Shown here one piece after another: positions 27,616 through 35,882 of a DNA stretch of 64,000 nt. Both the position numbers and the translations under genes were made by a program. The notes under the pieces are model-generated. The model was given only the letters and a program-made list of their open reading frames with translations. It was not told the DNA's origin and ran no database searches. Numbering within the stretch: the first letter of the stretch is position 1; each line of letters begins with the position of its first letter. The DNA is from Salipiger abyssi (GTDB lineage Bacteria; Pseudomonadota; Alphaproteobacteria; Rhodobacterales; Rhodobacteraceae). The stretch lies in assembly GCF_017311415.1 (NCBI RefSeq), contig NZ_JAEKIS010000002.1, positions 124,001 through 188,000 of the forward strand, given 5' to 3'.

Positions 27616-28509
27616 ATGAACGAGACACCGGATATTCTCTGCATCGGCTCCGTGCTCTGGGACGTCATCGGCCGCTCGAACGGTCATATGCGCCAGGGGT
27701 CCGACATGCCCGGGCGGATCACGCGGCTACCCGGCGGCGTGGCGCTGAACATCGCGATGACCTTTGCGCGCTTCGGTCTGCGTCCGGCGCTGCTTAGCGC
27801 CGTGGGTCAGGATCCCGAGGGCGACGAGCTGACTGCCGCCTGCGCGCAGCTCGGTTGCGACACGCGCCATCTCTACCGCTCCGAGGATCTGCCGACCGAC
27901 CGCTACATGGCCGTCGAGGGCGCCAACGGGCTGATCGCCGCCATTGCCGATGCGCATTCGCTGGAACGCGCCGGGTCGCGCATTCTGCACCCGCTCTCCG
28001 ACGGCACGCTGGGCAGCGCCGAGACACCCTACCCCGGTCCGGTCGCGCTCGACGGCAACCTGACCGAAACGCTGCTCGACGAGATTGCCCGTGACCCGTG
28101 TTTCGCCGCCGCCGATCTGCGCATCGCGCCGGCAAGCCCGGGCAAGGCCGAGCGGCTGCTGCCGTTCCTGCGGGCACAACGCGGCGTGCTTTACGTCAAT
28201 CTTGAAGAGGCCAGCATCCTCTGTCAGGCGCCGTTCGACAGCGCGCCGCAGGCGGCGGCCAAGCTGGTCGAACGTGGTGCGGCGCGCGCGGTGGTGACCA
28301 ATGGCGGCGAAGCGGCCTGCGATGCCAGTGCGGACGGGCTGATCGCCGAACGTCCGCCCGAGGTGCTGGTGACCCGCGTGACCGGTGCCGGAGACACTTT
28401 CATGGCCGCACATATCGTGGCAGAGCTGCGCGGCGCGGGCCGCGCCGAGGCGCTGAGCCTCGCGCTCGATGCCGCCGCCGCTTACGTATCCGGAGATATC
28501 GCCTCATGA
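27616..28509 (+). CDS. psuK: pseudouridine kinase (PfkB family)
   Basis: 297 aa ribokinase-fold sugar/nucleoside kinase. N-terminal DILCIGSVLWDVIGR and LPGGVALNIAMTFARFG, and the C-terminal PfkB signature VTRVTGAGDTFMAAHIVAEL with the catalytic Asp. Paired by ATGA overlap with psuG, so the substrate is taken to be pseudouridine, phosphorylated for glycosidic cleavage during RNA-derived nucleoside salvage. The ATG at 27616 begins directly before the domain; upstream in-frame codons add 30 unrelated residues. Confidence 0.9.
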   Translation: MNETPDILCIGSVLWDVIGRSNGHMRQGSDMPGRITRLPGGVALNIAMTFARFGLRPALLSAVGQDPEGDELTAACAQLGCDTRHLYRSEDLPTDRYMAVEGANGLIAAIADAHSLERAGSRILHPLSDGTLGSAETPYPGPVALDGNLTETLLDEIARDPCFAAADLRIAPASPGKAERLLPFLRAQRGVLYVNLEEASILCQAPFDSAPQAAAKLVERGAARAVVTNGGEAACDASADGLIAERPPEVLVTRVTGAGDTFMAAHIVAELRGAGRAEALSLALDAAAAYVSGDIAS

Positions 28510-29423
28510 GCCTCTTCACCCTCTCCGCCCCGGTCGCCGATGCGCTGGCCAACGGCACGCCCGTCGTGGCGCTGGAATCGACCATCATCACCCATGGCAT
28601 GCCCTGGCCGCAGAATCTCGAAATGGCGCGCCGGGTCGAGGACGCGGTACGCGCCGAGGGCGCCGTGCCGGCAACCATCGCGGTGCTCGACGGCAGGCTC
28701 TGCGTCGGGCTCGACGATGCGCAGCTCGAAGCGCTGGCGCAGGCGCGCAACGTCGCCAAGCTCAGCCGCGCCGATCTGGCGGTCTGCGTGGCCGAAGGCG
28801 GCACCGGTGCCACCACCGTGGCCGCGACGATGATCGCCGCCGCCCGCGCCGGCATCGCCACCTTTGCCACCGGCGGTATCGGCGGCGTGCATCGCGGCGC
28901 CGAGAGCAATTTCGACATCTCCGCCGACCTTCAGGAACTGGCACAGACACCGGTCACCGTGGTCTGCGCCGGCGCCAAGGCGATCCTCGATCTGCCGAAG
29001 ACGCTGGAGGTGCTGGAAACGCTCGGCGTGCCGGTCATCGCCTATGGGCAGGACCAGTTGCCGGCCTTCTGGTCGCGCGACGCGGGTCTGCGCGCGCCGC
29101 TGCGCATGGACACGCCCGGCCAGATCGCCCGCGCCCAGGCCATGCGCGTGGCGCTTGAGCTGCCCGGCGGCCAGCTCGTCGCCAATCCGATCCCGGCCGA
29201 GGCCGAGATCCCGCGCGAGGTTCTGGCGCCGGTGGTGGCGCGCGCGACGGCGGATGCAGAGAGCCACGGCATCCGCGGCAAGCAGCTCACCCCCTATCTG
29301 TTGCAGCGGATCTTCGAGCTGACCGAGGGCCGTTCGCTCGACGCCAATATCGCGCTGGTGCTGAACAATGCGCGGCTCGGGGCCCGGATCGCGACGGAAA
29401 TGAGCGCCCTGCCCGGCAATTGA
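28506..29423 (+). CDS. psuG: pseudouridine-5'-phosphate glycosidase
   Basis: 305 aa; splits pseudouridine-5'-phosphate into uracil and ribose-5-phosphate. PVVALESTIITHGMPWPQNLEMA, AKLSRADL, GGTGATTVAATMIAA, ATGGIGGVHRGAESNFDISADLQELA and the C-terminal TPYLLQRIFELTEGRSLDANIALVLNNA are characteristic. Translation is coupled to psuK. Confidence 0.96.
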   Translation: MSLFTLSAPVADALANGTPVVALESTIITHGMPWPQNLEMARRVEDAVRAEGAVPATIAVLDGRLCVGLDDAQLEALAQARNVAKLSRADLAVCVAEGGTGATTVAATMIAAARAGIATFATGGIGGVHRGAESNFDISADLQELAQTPVTVVCAGAKAILDLPKTLEVLETLGVPVIAYGQDQLPAFWSRDAGLRAPLRMDTPGQIARAQAMRVALELPGGQLVANPIPAEAEIPREVLAPVVARATADAESHGIRGKQLTPYLLQRIFELTEGRSLDANIALVLNNARLGARIATEMSALPGN

Positions 29424-29503
29424 GCTTGCGGCGGCGCAGCGCCATTGTAGACATGTCGGCGAATGCCTAGGTTTACAGGCAGTCAACGCGCTCCGGGATC
29501 CAG

Positions 29504-30199
29504 ATGAACACGCCCTTCGACGACAAACCGCGCAGGCCCGGCCTGCTGGCCTCCCTGCGCGCGAGCTTTCTCACCGGGCTTGTGGTGATCATGCCCGTGG
29601 GCCTGACCATCTGGCTGATCTGGACGCTGTTCGGCTGGGTCGACGGGTTCGTGCTGCCGCTGATCCCGGCGCGGTTCAACCCCGAGGAATATATCGGCAT
29701 CAACCTGCGCGGCGTCGGCGTGATCTTTTTCCTGGTCTTTACCATCATGGTGGGCTGGGTCGCCAAGGGGCTGATAGGGCGTTCGCTGATCCGCTTCGGC
29801 GAAAGCCTGGTGGAGCGCACGCCGGTGGTGCGTTCGATCTATTCCGGCATCAAGCAGATCGCCGAGACGGTCTTTGCCCAGACCGAGCGCAGCTTCGACA
29901 AGGCCTGTCTGGTGCAGTATCCGCGCAAGGATATCTGGGCCATCGGCTTTATCTCGACCCAGGCCAAGGGCGAGGTGGCGCGGCGCGCGGAAACCATGGG
30001 CGATCTGGTTTCTGTCTTTGTGCCGACCACGCCGAACCCGACCTCGGGCTTCCTGCTGTTCTTTCCGAAAGAGGACGTGATCGAGCTCGACATGACGATC
30101 GAGGAAGCCGCCAAACTGGTGATCTCGGCGGGGCTGGTCTATCCGCCCGAGCGCGCGGGCGGCAAACCCCGGGTCGAAGAGGTGCGGCAAGCCTCCTGA
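29504..30199 (+). CDS. DUF502 family membrane protein
   Basis: 231 aa. Two hydrophobic helices (about 20-45, 68-92) precede a soluble beta-rich C-terminal domain; SFLTGLVVIMPVGLTIWLIW, ERTPVVRSIYSGIKQIAETVF and VFVPTTPNPTSGFLLFFPKEDVIELDMTIEEAAKLVISAGLV match DUF502. Biochemical role unknown to me. Stand-alone, 80 bp after psuG. Confidence 0.85.
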   Translation: MNTPFDDKPRRPGLLASLRASFLTGLVVIMPVGLTIWLIWTLFGWVDGFVLPLIPARFNPEEYIGINLRGVGVIFFLVFTIMVGWVAKGLIGRSLIRFGESLVERTPVVRSIYSGIKQIAETVFAQTERSFDKACLVQYPRKDIWAIGFISTQAKGEVARRAETMGDLVSVFVPTTPNPTSGFLLFFPKEDVIELDMTIEEAAKLVISAGLVYPPERAGGKPRVEEVRQAS

Positions 30200-30211
30200 C
30201 ATACGGGGAGC

Positions 30212-30236
30212 GGTGGGCAGGATTGCCCACCCTACG
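30212..30236. repeat. dispersed palindromic repeat, GTGGGCA/TGCCCAC type (copy 2)
   Basis: Same palindrome and CTACG flank as 21845-21868, with one extra base in the loop. It lies just after the DUF502 gene. Confidence 0.7.
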
Positions 30237-30329
30237 CAGCGCCGCTCGCCCGATATTCCACCGCAAGATGTGCCCGCAAAAGATGTACAAAAAACAATTT
30301 TTCTCCCTGGGCACGCATACATTCAAAAT

Positions 30330-30343
30330 TTGATATAAATCAA
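30330..30343. promoter_or_regulatory. FNR/FnrL box upstream of the octaheme cytochrome
   Basis: TTGATATAAATCAA is a perfect TTGAT-N4-ATCAA match to the FNR consensus, 64 bp before the cytochrome ATG. In Rhodobacterales this site is used by FnrL/FNR for activation at low oxygen. Confidence 0.88.
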
Positions 30344-30406
30344 GGCCACCCTGCCCGGTCGCGCATTCCATGAGAGGAGTGCAGCTTACCGCGACGGGAG
30401 GAGACC

Positions 30407-32023
30407 ATGCGGCGCGTCCTGACAGCCCTTGCCCTGATCGCCACCGCCGCCCCGGCGCTGGCGCAGCAATCCACCGCGCCGGAGATCCCCGGCTCGGACA
30501 GCACGGCGGATCACTCGAAATTCGAGATCCTCCAGAAAGAGTTCACCTCCGGCCCCGAGGTCACCGAAGCCTGCCTCTCCTGCCATACCGAGGCGGACGA
30601 TCAGGTGATGCACTCGATCCATTTCAACTGGGAATTCGAGAACCCCAGGACCGGCGAGCTTCTTGGCAAGCGCAATGTCATCAACGCCTTCTGCGGCAAT
30701 GTGGTGGGCAACGAGCCGCGCTGCACCTCGTGCCACGCGGGCTATGGCTGGGACGATATGCACCAGCCGCCACCGCAGCAGAGCACAGCGGTGGATTGCC
30801 TCGTCTGCCATGACCGCTCCGGCCAGTATACCAAGCTAGCCACCGGTGCCGGCCATCCTCCGATGGAGGCAAAGGGTAAGACCATCACCGGCGCCGATGC
30901 CTGGGCGGTGGATCTGTCGAAAGCCGCCATGTCGGTGGGCCTGCCCGGGCGCGAGAATTGCGGCCAGTGCCATTTCTACGGCGGCGGCGGCGACAATGTG
31001 AAACACGGCGATCTCAGCTCGGCGCTGGTGATGCCGGATGTCCATACGGATGTGCATATGTCGCCCGACGGTGCCAACATGGTCTGCACCGATTGCCACG
31101 TCACCGAGAAACACCAATGGGCGGGCTCGCGCTATGATGTGCATGCCACCGATCCCGAGGGCACCGGCCGGCCCGGCGAGCGCCGCCGCGTCGCCACCTG
31201 CGAAAGCTGCCACGGCACCGAGCCGCATCCGGTCGATATCAAGGGCATGAAGCTGAACGACCACACCGATGTGGTCGCCTGCCAGACCTGCCACATCCCC
31301 ACCATGGCCAAGGGCGGCGTCGCCACCAAGACCTGGTGGGACTGGTCGACCGCCGGCAAGCGCGATGCCGAGGGCAATGCCTATTCGGAAGAGGAGTTCG
31401 TCCAGTCCGATGGCAAGCACCTGCACACCTACCTGTCGATCAAGGGCGATTTCCGCTGGGAGGAAGAGGCGCAGCCGATCTACGAATGGTTCGACGGTCA
31501 GGTCAGCTATGCCTCTGCCGCACAGGGCGGCAAGATCGACCCGACGCAACCGGTGGGCATCAACGAGATCGCGGGCGACGCACATGACGGCAAGTCGCGG
31601 ATCTGGCCCTTCAAGAAGATGGAAGGCCGTCAGGCTTACGACTCGGTCAACGATACGCTGGTCTATTCCCATGTCTGGGGGCCGGACACCGACACCGCGC
31701 TCTGGACCAATCTCGACTGGGGCAAGGCCATCGCCGCGGGCATGAAGGCCGCCGGCAAGGAGTATTCCGGCGAATACGGCTTTATCGACACCTATATGTA
31801 CTGGCCCACCACCCACATGGTCGCCCCCGCCTCCGAGGCGCTCGACTGCCAGTCCTGCCATGCCGAAGACGGGCGTCTGGCCAATATCGCCGGTGCCTTC
31901 ATGCCCGGCACAGGCGGCAGCGCCATGGCCGGGCTGCTGGGCAAGATCCTCTTTGCGCTGGCGCTGCTGGGGGTTCTGGGCCATGCGCTGCTGCGCCTCT
32001 TCAGCCGGAAAGGAGAGCCCTGA
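30407..32023 (+). CDS. octaheme c-type cytochrome, tetrathionate reductase (OTR) family
   Basis: 538 aa periplasmic multiheme protein. A signal peptide (about 1-20, ending ALAQQ) precedes eight CxxCH heme sites, starting at residues 56, 106, 131, 185, 227, 265, 292 and 481. The block LGKRNVINAFCGNVVGNEPRCTSCHAGYGW is typical of the OTR family, whose Shewanella member reduces tetrathionate, nitrite and hydroxylamine in vitro. A C-terminal hydrophobic helix (about 506-530) and basic end would anchor it in the membrane, unlike soluble OTR. It overlaps by one base with the cytochrome b gene, the likely electron donor. A perfect FNR box upstream predicts expression at low oxygen. The in vivo substrate is uncertain. 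Confidence 0.9.
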   Translation: MRRVLTALALIATAAPALAQQSTAPEIPGSDSTADHSKFEILQKEFTSGPEVTEACLSCHTEADDQVMHSIHFNWEFENPRTGELLGKRNVINAFCGNVVGNEPRCTSCHAGYGWDDMHQPPPQQSTAVDCLVCHDRSGQYTKLATGAGHPPMEAKGKTITGADAWAVDLSKAAMSVGLPGRENCGQCHFYGGGGDNVKHGDLSSALVMPDVHTDVHMSPDGANMVCTDCHVTEKHQWAGSRYDVHATDPEGTGRPGERRRVATCESCHGTEPHPVDIKGMKLNDHTDVVACQTCHIPTMAKGGVATKTWWDWSTAGKRDAEGNAYSEEEFVQSDGKHLHTYLSIKGDFRWEEEAQPIYEWFDGQVSYASAAQGGKIDPTQPVGINEIAGDAHDGKSRIWPFKKMEGRQAYDSVNDTLVYSHVWGPDTDTALWTNLDWGKAIAAGMKAAGKEYSGEYGFIDTYMYWPTTHMVAPASEALDCQSCHAEDGRLANIAGAFMPGTGGSAMAGLLGKILFALALLGVLGHALLRLFSRKGEP

Positions 32024-32679
32024 TGTCGAGCCGTATGGTCAAGGTCTACCCGCGCTTCGAGCGGCTCTGGCACTGGACGCAGATGACGCTGATCTTCGTG
32101 CTGCTCTTCACCGGCTTGGGGCTGAACGGGGTGCATGGGCTGCTGCCCTTCGGGCCGGCGGTGATGCTGCACACGATCGCGGCGCTGGTGCTGCTCTGCG
32201 TGTGGATCTTTGCCACCTTCTGGCTCTTCACCACCGGCACCTGGCGGCAGTTCATCCCGAAGATGCGCGGCATGACCAAGGTGGCGCGGTTCTATGCCTG
32301 GGGGATCTTCAGGGGCGAGAAACACCCCTATCACAAGCTGCTCTGGCGCAAGCACAACCCGCTTCAGGCGATCACCTATTTTGGGCTGAAGATCCTGGTG
32401 TTCCCGGCGATCTGGATCACCGGCATCCTCTACCTGACCTACAATCTCTGGGAAGAGGTGCCGAACGCCACGCTGTGGCTGACGGTGATCGCCAACCTGC
32501 ATGTGCTGGCGGCCTGGGTCATCGCCTCCTTCGTGGTGGTGCATGTCTATCTGCTGACCGTGGGGCACGGGTTTCGCCAGCATGTGGCGCCGATGGTCAC
32601 CGGCTATGACTGCATCGACCTGACGCACGAGCAGGAAGCCTATCTCGAAACAAACGAACCCTGGCGGCTCCAGTCCTGA
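32023..32679 (+). CDS. cytochrome b/b6-type membrane subunit partnering the octaheme cytochrome
   Basis: 218 aa with four predicted helices and histidines placed for two b hemes (RLWHWTQMTLIFVLLFTGLGLN, VMLHTIAALVLL, NLHVLAAWVIASFVVVHVYLLTVGH). It resembles the cytochrome b561/formate-dehydrogenase gamma type that draws electrons from the quinol pool. Gene overlap with the octaheme cytochrome implies a quinol-oxidising module feeding the periplasmic hemes. Confidence 0.85.
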   Translation: MSSRMVKVYPRFERLWHWTQMTLIFVLLFTGLGLNGVHGLLPFGPAVMLHTIAALVLLCVWIFATFWLFTTGTWRQFIPKMRGMTKVARFYAWGIFRGEKHPYHKLLWRKHNPLQAITYFGLKILVFPAIWITGILYLTYNLWEEVPNATLWLTVIANLHVLAAWVIASFVVVHVYLLTVGHGFRQHVAPMVTGYDCIDLTHEQEAYLETNEPWRLQS

Positions 32680-32851
32680 CGGGCTGATTTTCCCTCCTGA
32701 GCCGCCAGCCCTCGCCGCGCCGGACCCCAAACCGGCGCGGCGCTTTTGTCTGGAAGAGCAATGCGTTGCCGTCGGCCCCGACGGCTCGCGCAACGCAAGC
32801 CGGGCCCGGCGGCTGCCCGTGGGCTGCCGCACCGAGTTTGGAATCCCTCGA

Positions 32852-32915
32852 TTTATCCCAGCCAAATCCGAAAGACCTCTCAGCGCAACACTTGCGTCAC
32901 CAAAGCGGCAGCCCG
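32852..32915. repeat. 64-bp dispersed repeat (copy 1)
   Basis: Begins TTTATCCC and ends GTCACCAAA..CAGCCCG. An equal-length copy at 43473-43536 matches at about 54 of 64 positions by hand alignment without gaps. Confidence 0.8.
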
Positions 32916-33014
32916 CCCGAACGGGCAGCCGCTGGCCCGGCGCCTTCGGCTTGGTTCCGGGCCAAAGGGCGCGGGGATTGAACAAAGACAGAAGTCGCCG
33001 CCGGACCAAGCGAC

Positions 33015-33041
33015 GAGGCCCCGGATCAAGTCCGGGGCGGG
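33015..33041. repeat. GAGGCCCCGG palindromic repeat
   Basis: Core CCCCGGATCAAGTCCGGGG with GAGG and CGGG flanks; identical over this length to the copy at 43361-43388. Confidence 0.8.
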
Positions 33042-33217
33042 GCATCCTGAGCGGCGAGCCAGGGGTGCCGGTGACGCAAGCGTCGCGGCTTGTCCGGCCC
33101 GTTTGGTCCGCAAACCGCCCGGGATCGCCGGTGGCGACGCAGCCGCCCCTACCCAACACACGCAACCTATGAGAGCATGAACCCATAGTTCCAGTTCCAT
33201 GTCACGAGGCACAAGCC

Positions 33218-34255
33218 ATGCCCCTTCCGTTCCTGCCCCGCCTCGCCCTGCTGCTGACCCTCGCGCTGCCCACCGCCGCCCCGGCGCTCGAACGCATCTC
33301 GGCCTTTGGCGACAATCCCGGCGATCTCGCCATGTGGATCCACCGCCCCAAGGGCCATGACGGCGCCCTGCCCCTTGTCGTCGCGCTGCATGGCTGCACC
33401 ATGAGCGCCGAGAGTTTCGACGACGAGACCGGCCTCACCGCGCTTGCCGATGCGCAGGGGCTGATGCTGCTCTTTCCCGAGCAGAGCGAGGAGAACCAGC
33501 CGCGCAAATGCTTTCGCTGGTATGACGAGGCCGACAACCGCCCCGGCGACGGAGAAAGCGCCTCGATCCGCAACATGATCGACCATCTGCTCGACAGCGA
33601 GGATATCGACCGGTCGCAGATCTTCGTCATGGGGCTATCCGCCGGCGGTGCGATGTCGGCGGCGTTGATGGCGGATTACCCCGATCTCTTCGCCGGGGGC
33701 GCCATCGTCGCCGGGCTGCCCTATGACTGCAATCGCCCGCGCTCTTTCTTCACCTATGCGGTCTGGCAATACTGGCGGATGATGCGCCACGTTCAGGGCG
33801 GCACCTATGACGGCTGGGACGCCTCCTATGCCTGCGGGATCATTCCGCCCAACACGGCGGTCGACCGCGCGCCCGAAGACTGGGCGCGCTATGTCGCGGA
33901 GCTCCACGGCAGCGCACCGGCAGGCTGGCCGCGCGTGTCGATCTGGCAGGGGGAGGAGGACGAAACTGTCGATCCCGACAATCTCGAAGAGCTCGCCGAT
34001 CAGTGGACGGCGCTTCACGGTCTCGACCCGGAAGCCCCGGATGCGGAGGAGATGATCGCGGGCGCCACCCGCAAGCGCTATCTCGACACCCGGGGCGTGA
34101 TCCGGGTCGAAACCTGGGATCTGCCCGCCCTGCCCCATGCGGTGCCGGTCGACGAGGATGGCGCGCCCGCATGCGGGATCGCGGACGGCGCCTATATGGA
34201 AGAGGGCGAGATCTGCGCGGTGCGCGAGATCGCGCAGTTCTGGGGGCTGCTGTAG
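33218..34255 (+). CDS. PHB depolymerase-family esterase, secreted
   Basis: 345 aa alpha/beta hydrolase of the Esterase_phb type. Signal peptide (about 1-25, ending APALE); PLVVALHGCTMSAESFDDETGLTALADAQG is the oxyanion region and VMGLSAGGAMSAALMADYPDLFA the nucleophile elbow (Ser in GLSAG). A histidine near the end (ALPHAVPVD) completes the likely triad. Five or more cysteines suggest disulfides. Could attack poly(3-hydroxybutyrate), feruloyl or other esters; a bdhA-patatin pair nearby favours a PHB link but does not prove it. Confidence 0.8.
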   Translation: MPLPFLPRLALLLTLALPTAAPALERISAFGDNPGDLAMWIHRPKGHDGALPLVVALHGCTMSAESFDDETGLTALADAQGLMLLFPEQSEENQPRKCFRWYDEADNRPGDGESASIRNMIDHLLDSEDIDRSQIFVMGLSAGGAMSAALMADYPDLFAGGAIVAGLPYDCNRPRSFFTYAVWQYWRMMRHVQGGTYDGWDASYACGIIPPNTAVDRAPEDWARYVAELHGSAPAGWPRVSIWQGEEDETVDPDNLEELADQWTALHGLDPEAPDAEEMIAGATRKRYLDTRGVIRVETWDLPALPHAVPVDEDGAPACGIADGAYMEEGEICAVREIAQFWGLL

Positions 34256-34271
34256 GCGCAGCCCCCGCCGC

Positions 34272-34529
34272 TCATCGGTTGTCGAGCTGCGCGCGCACGC
34301 TTGCCAGCCCGGCGCGGGTGATGCGGTAGGGCCGCCCGCCCTGCGAGCGGATCAGCCGGCGTTTGCGCAGACGGTCGAAGACCGGCAGCGTGCAATCGCT
34401 CAGAACGTGACCTTCGCGGGTAAAGCAGGTCACCTCAAGGACCTTGCCGTTTTCGGCGCGTTCGAACTGAATCGCACCGCCCTGCGCCAGCGCGTGCAGC
34501 ACGCGCTGTTCGTGTTTCGAGATATTCAT
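34272..34529 (-). CDS. yjhX: YjhX family protein (UPF0386, toxin homologue)
   Basis: 85 aa, full family length. [27 protein letters not shown]-like [16 protein letters not shown] and the ending [19 protein letters not shown] match YjhX closely. E. coli YjhX (TopAI) inhibits topoisomerase I and is neutralised by the acetyltransferase-like YjhQ. No yjhQ-like gene is adjacent here, so this copy is a solitary gene, probably with a non-toxic or DNA-related role. It converges on the esterase gene. Confidence 0.88.
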   Translation of the reverse strand: MNISKHEQRVLHALAQGGAIQFERAENGKVLEVTCFTREGHVLSDCTLPVFDRLRKRRLIRSQGGRPYRITRAGLASVRAQLDNR

Positions 34530-34764
34530 GGAGATGTTCCGGAGAGAAAACGCAAAGCGTCGCTCCGTCCGGCCATCGCGCGGACGGGGCTTTGGGTTTA
34601 CTGTCCCGCGGCGCGGAACATGCGGCTTGCCGCAATCTCCAACATCAAGGCTCCATCGTTCGGGCCGTTGGCCCGTTGGTCTGAAAATGAAATAGACACG
34701 CAGCGGCGCCGGATCAACCGCGCCGCGTCAGTCCCTGCGCCGATTGTGTCGCCGGGGCCGCAGC

Positions 34765-35799
34765 CTACGCGAACATCTGACGCAGATCGGCGGTCTGTTT
34801 CTCGCCCAGATGCTCGTGGTGATCGGTGAGGAAGGCCCCCGCCGCGCGCCGCCCCGCCTGTTTGAGCTGCGCGATGACCGATGGCAGCGGCACCGTCTTG
34901 GTGGCCACCGACAGCTCGTTCATCAGCGTGTCGTCGGCGATCATATGCACCCGCAGCTTCTTCATCGAGCCCTCCTTGACCATGCCGGCCTCAAGCAGGC
35001 GCTGCACGAATTCGATGGCGCGCAGCTCGCGCAGGAGCGAGGCGTTGAAGCTGATCTCGTTGATGCGGTTCTGGATCTCCGGCGGGGTGATCGGGATCGC
35101 CTCGCGCACCAGCGGGTTGAGGTTCACGATCACCAGATCCTGCGGCAGCCCGGGCTTGAACAGCGGGAAGAGCGCCGGGTTGCCGGTATAGCCGCCATCC
35201 CAGAACGCCTCGCTCACGCCGGTCTGCGGATCTTCCAGCTCCACCGCCTGGAACAGCGTCGGAAGGCAGGCGGAGGCGAGAATGGCGCCGGGACAGAGCT
35301 TGTCGCCCTCGAAGATCCGCACCTTGCCGTCGCGCACCGAAGTGGCGCAGACAAAGAATTCCGGCCCCTCATGGGCGCAGATCGTGCCGAAATCGAGCTT
35401 GTCGACGATCCGTTGCAGCGGGTTCTGATAGAGCGGCCCCCAGGCATAGGGCGACAGCATGCGGGTGACGCTCTCGCCCGCCGCATAGGGCAGCGAATAC
35501 TGCACCGCGCGGCTGACGATGCCGGGATCGGGCAACCAGGCATGCATCCACTCGGGCACCGACATATCGCGCAGCCCGGCGATCTCGTGCCAGACCCAGT
35601 CAAGCATTTCGCGCGCACCCTCGCGCCCGCCACGCACCAGCCCGGCCTTGAGCGCGGCGCCGTTGAGCGCCCCCGCCGAGGTGCCCGAGATCGCGGCGAT
35701 CTCGATATCTTCCTCTTCCAGAATCCGGTCGAGCACACCCCAGGTAAAGGCGCCATGCGCGCCGCCGCCCTGAAGCGCGAGATTGATGCGCTTGGTCAT
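34765..35799 (-). CDS. patatin-like phospholipase
   Basis: 344 aa cytosolic lipolytic enzyme. NLALQGGGAHGAFTWGVLD is the glycine-rich oxyanion hole, ISGTSAGALNGAA the GxSxG nucleophile and FWDGGYTGNPALFPL the catalytic DGG. It lies 83 bp downstream of bdhA on the same strand, an arrangement seen repeatedly in this family of bacteria. It may release fatty acids or act at PHB granules. The ATG at 35799 starts right before the domain; an in-frame extension to 35952 would run into bdhA. Confidence 0.9.
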   Translation of the reverse strand: MTKRINLALQGGGAHGAFTWGVLDRILEEEDIEIAAISGTSAGALNGAALKAGLVRGGREGAREMLDWVWHEIAGLRDMSVPEWMHAWLPDPGIVSRAVQYSLPYAAGESVTRMLSPYAWGPLYQNPLQRIVDKLDFGTICAHEGPEFFVCATSVRDGKVRIFEGDKLCPGAILASACLPTLFQAVELEDPQTGVSEAFWDGGYTGNPALFPLFKPGLPQDLVIVNLNPLVREAIPITPPEIQNRINEISFNASLLRELRAIEFVQRLLEAGMVKEGSMKKLRVHMIADDTLMNELSVATKTVPLPSVIAQLKQAGRRAAGAFLTDHHEHLGEKQTADLRQMFA

Positions 35800-35882
35800 T
35801 GATCCGTCCTTAAAACACGCGGCCCATGCCTGTGCGGGCACCGCGGGCACCCGCGATGCCGGACCGGTCCTGTTGTCACCGG

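Larger units (their letters stand above)
32680..33217. other. 538-bp intergenic mosaic of repeats
   Basis: No gene. It holds a nested hairpin (32762-32797: TGCGTTGC / GCAACGCA around CGTCGG/CCGACG), one copy of the 64-bp repeat, several GC hairpins and one GAGGCCCCGG repeat. The same modules recur at 43.3-43.7 kb. Confidence 0.7.

Noticed and set aside
34272-34529. YjhX paired with the GNAT gene at 4115-4594 as a toxin-antitoxin system
   Set aside because: The genes are 30 kb apart and the acetyltransferase has no special resemblance to YjhQ that I can see.
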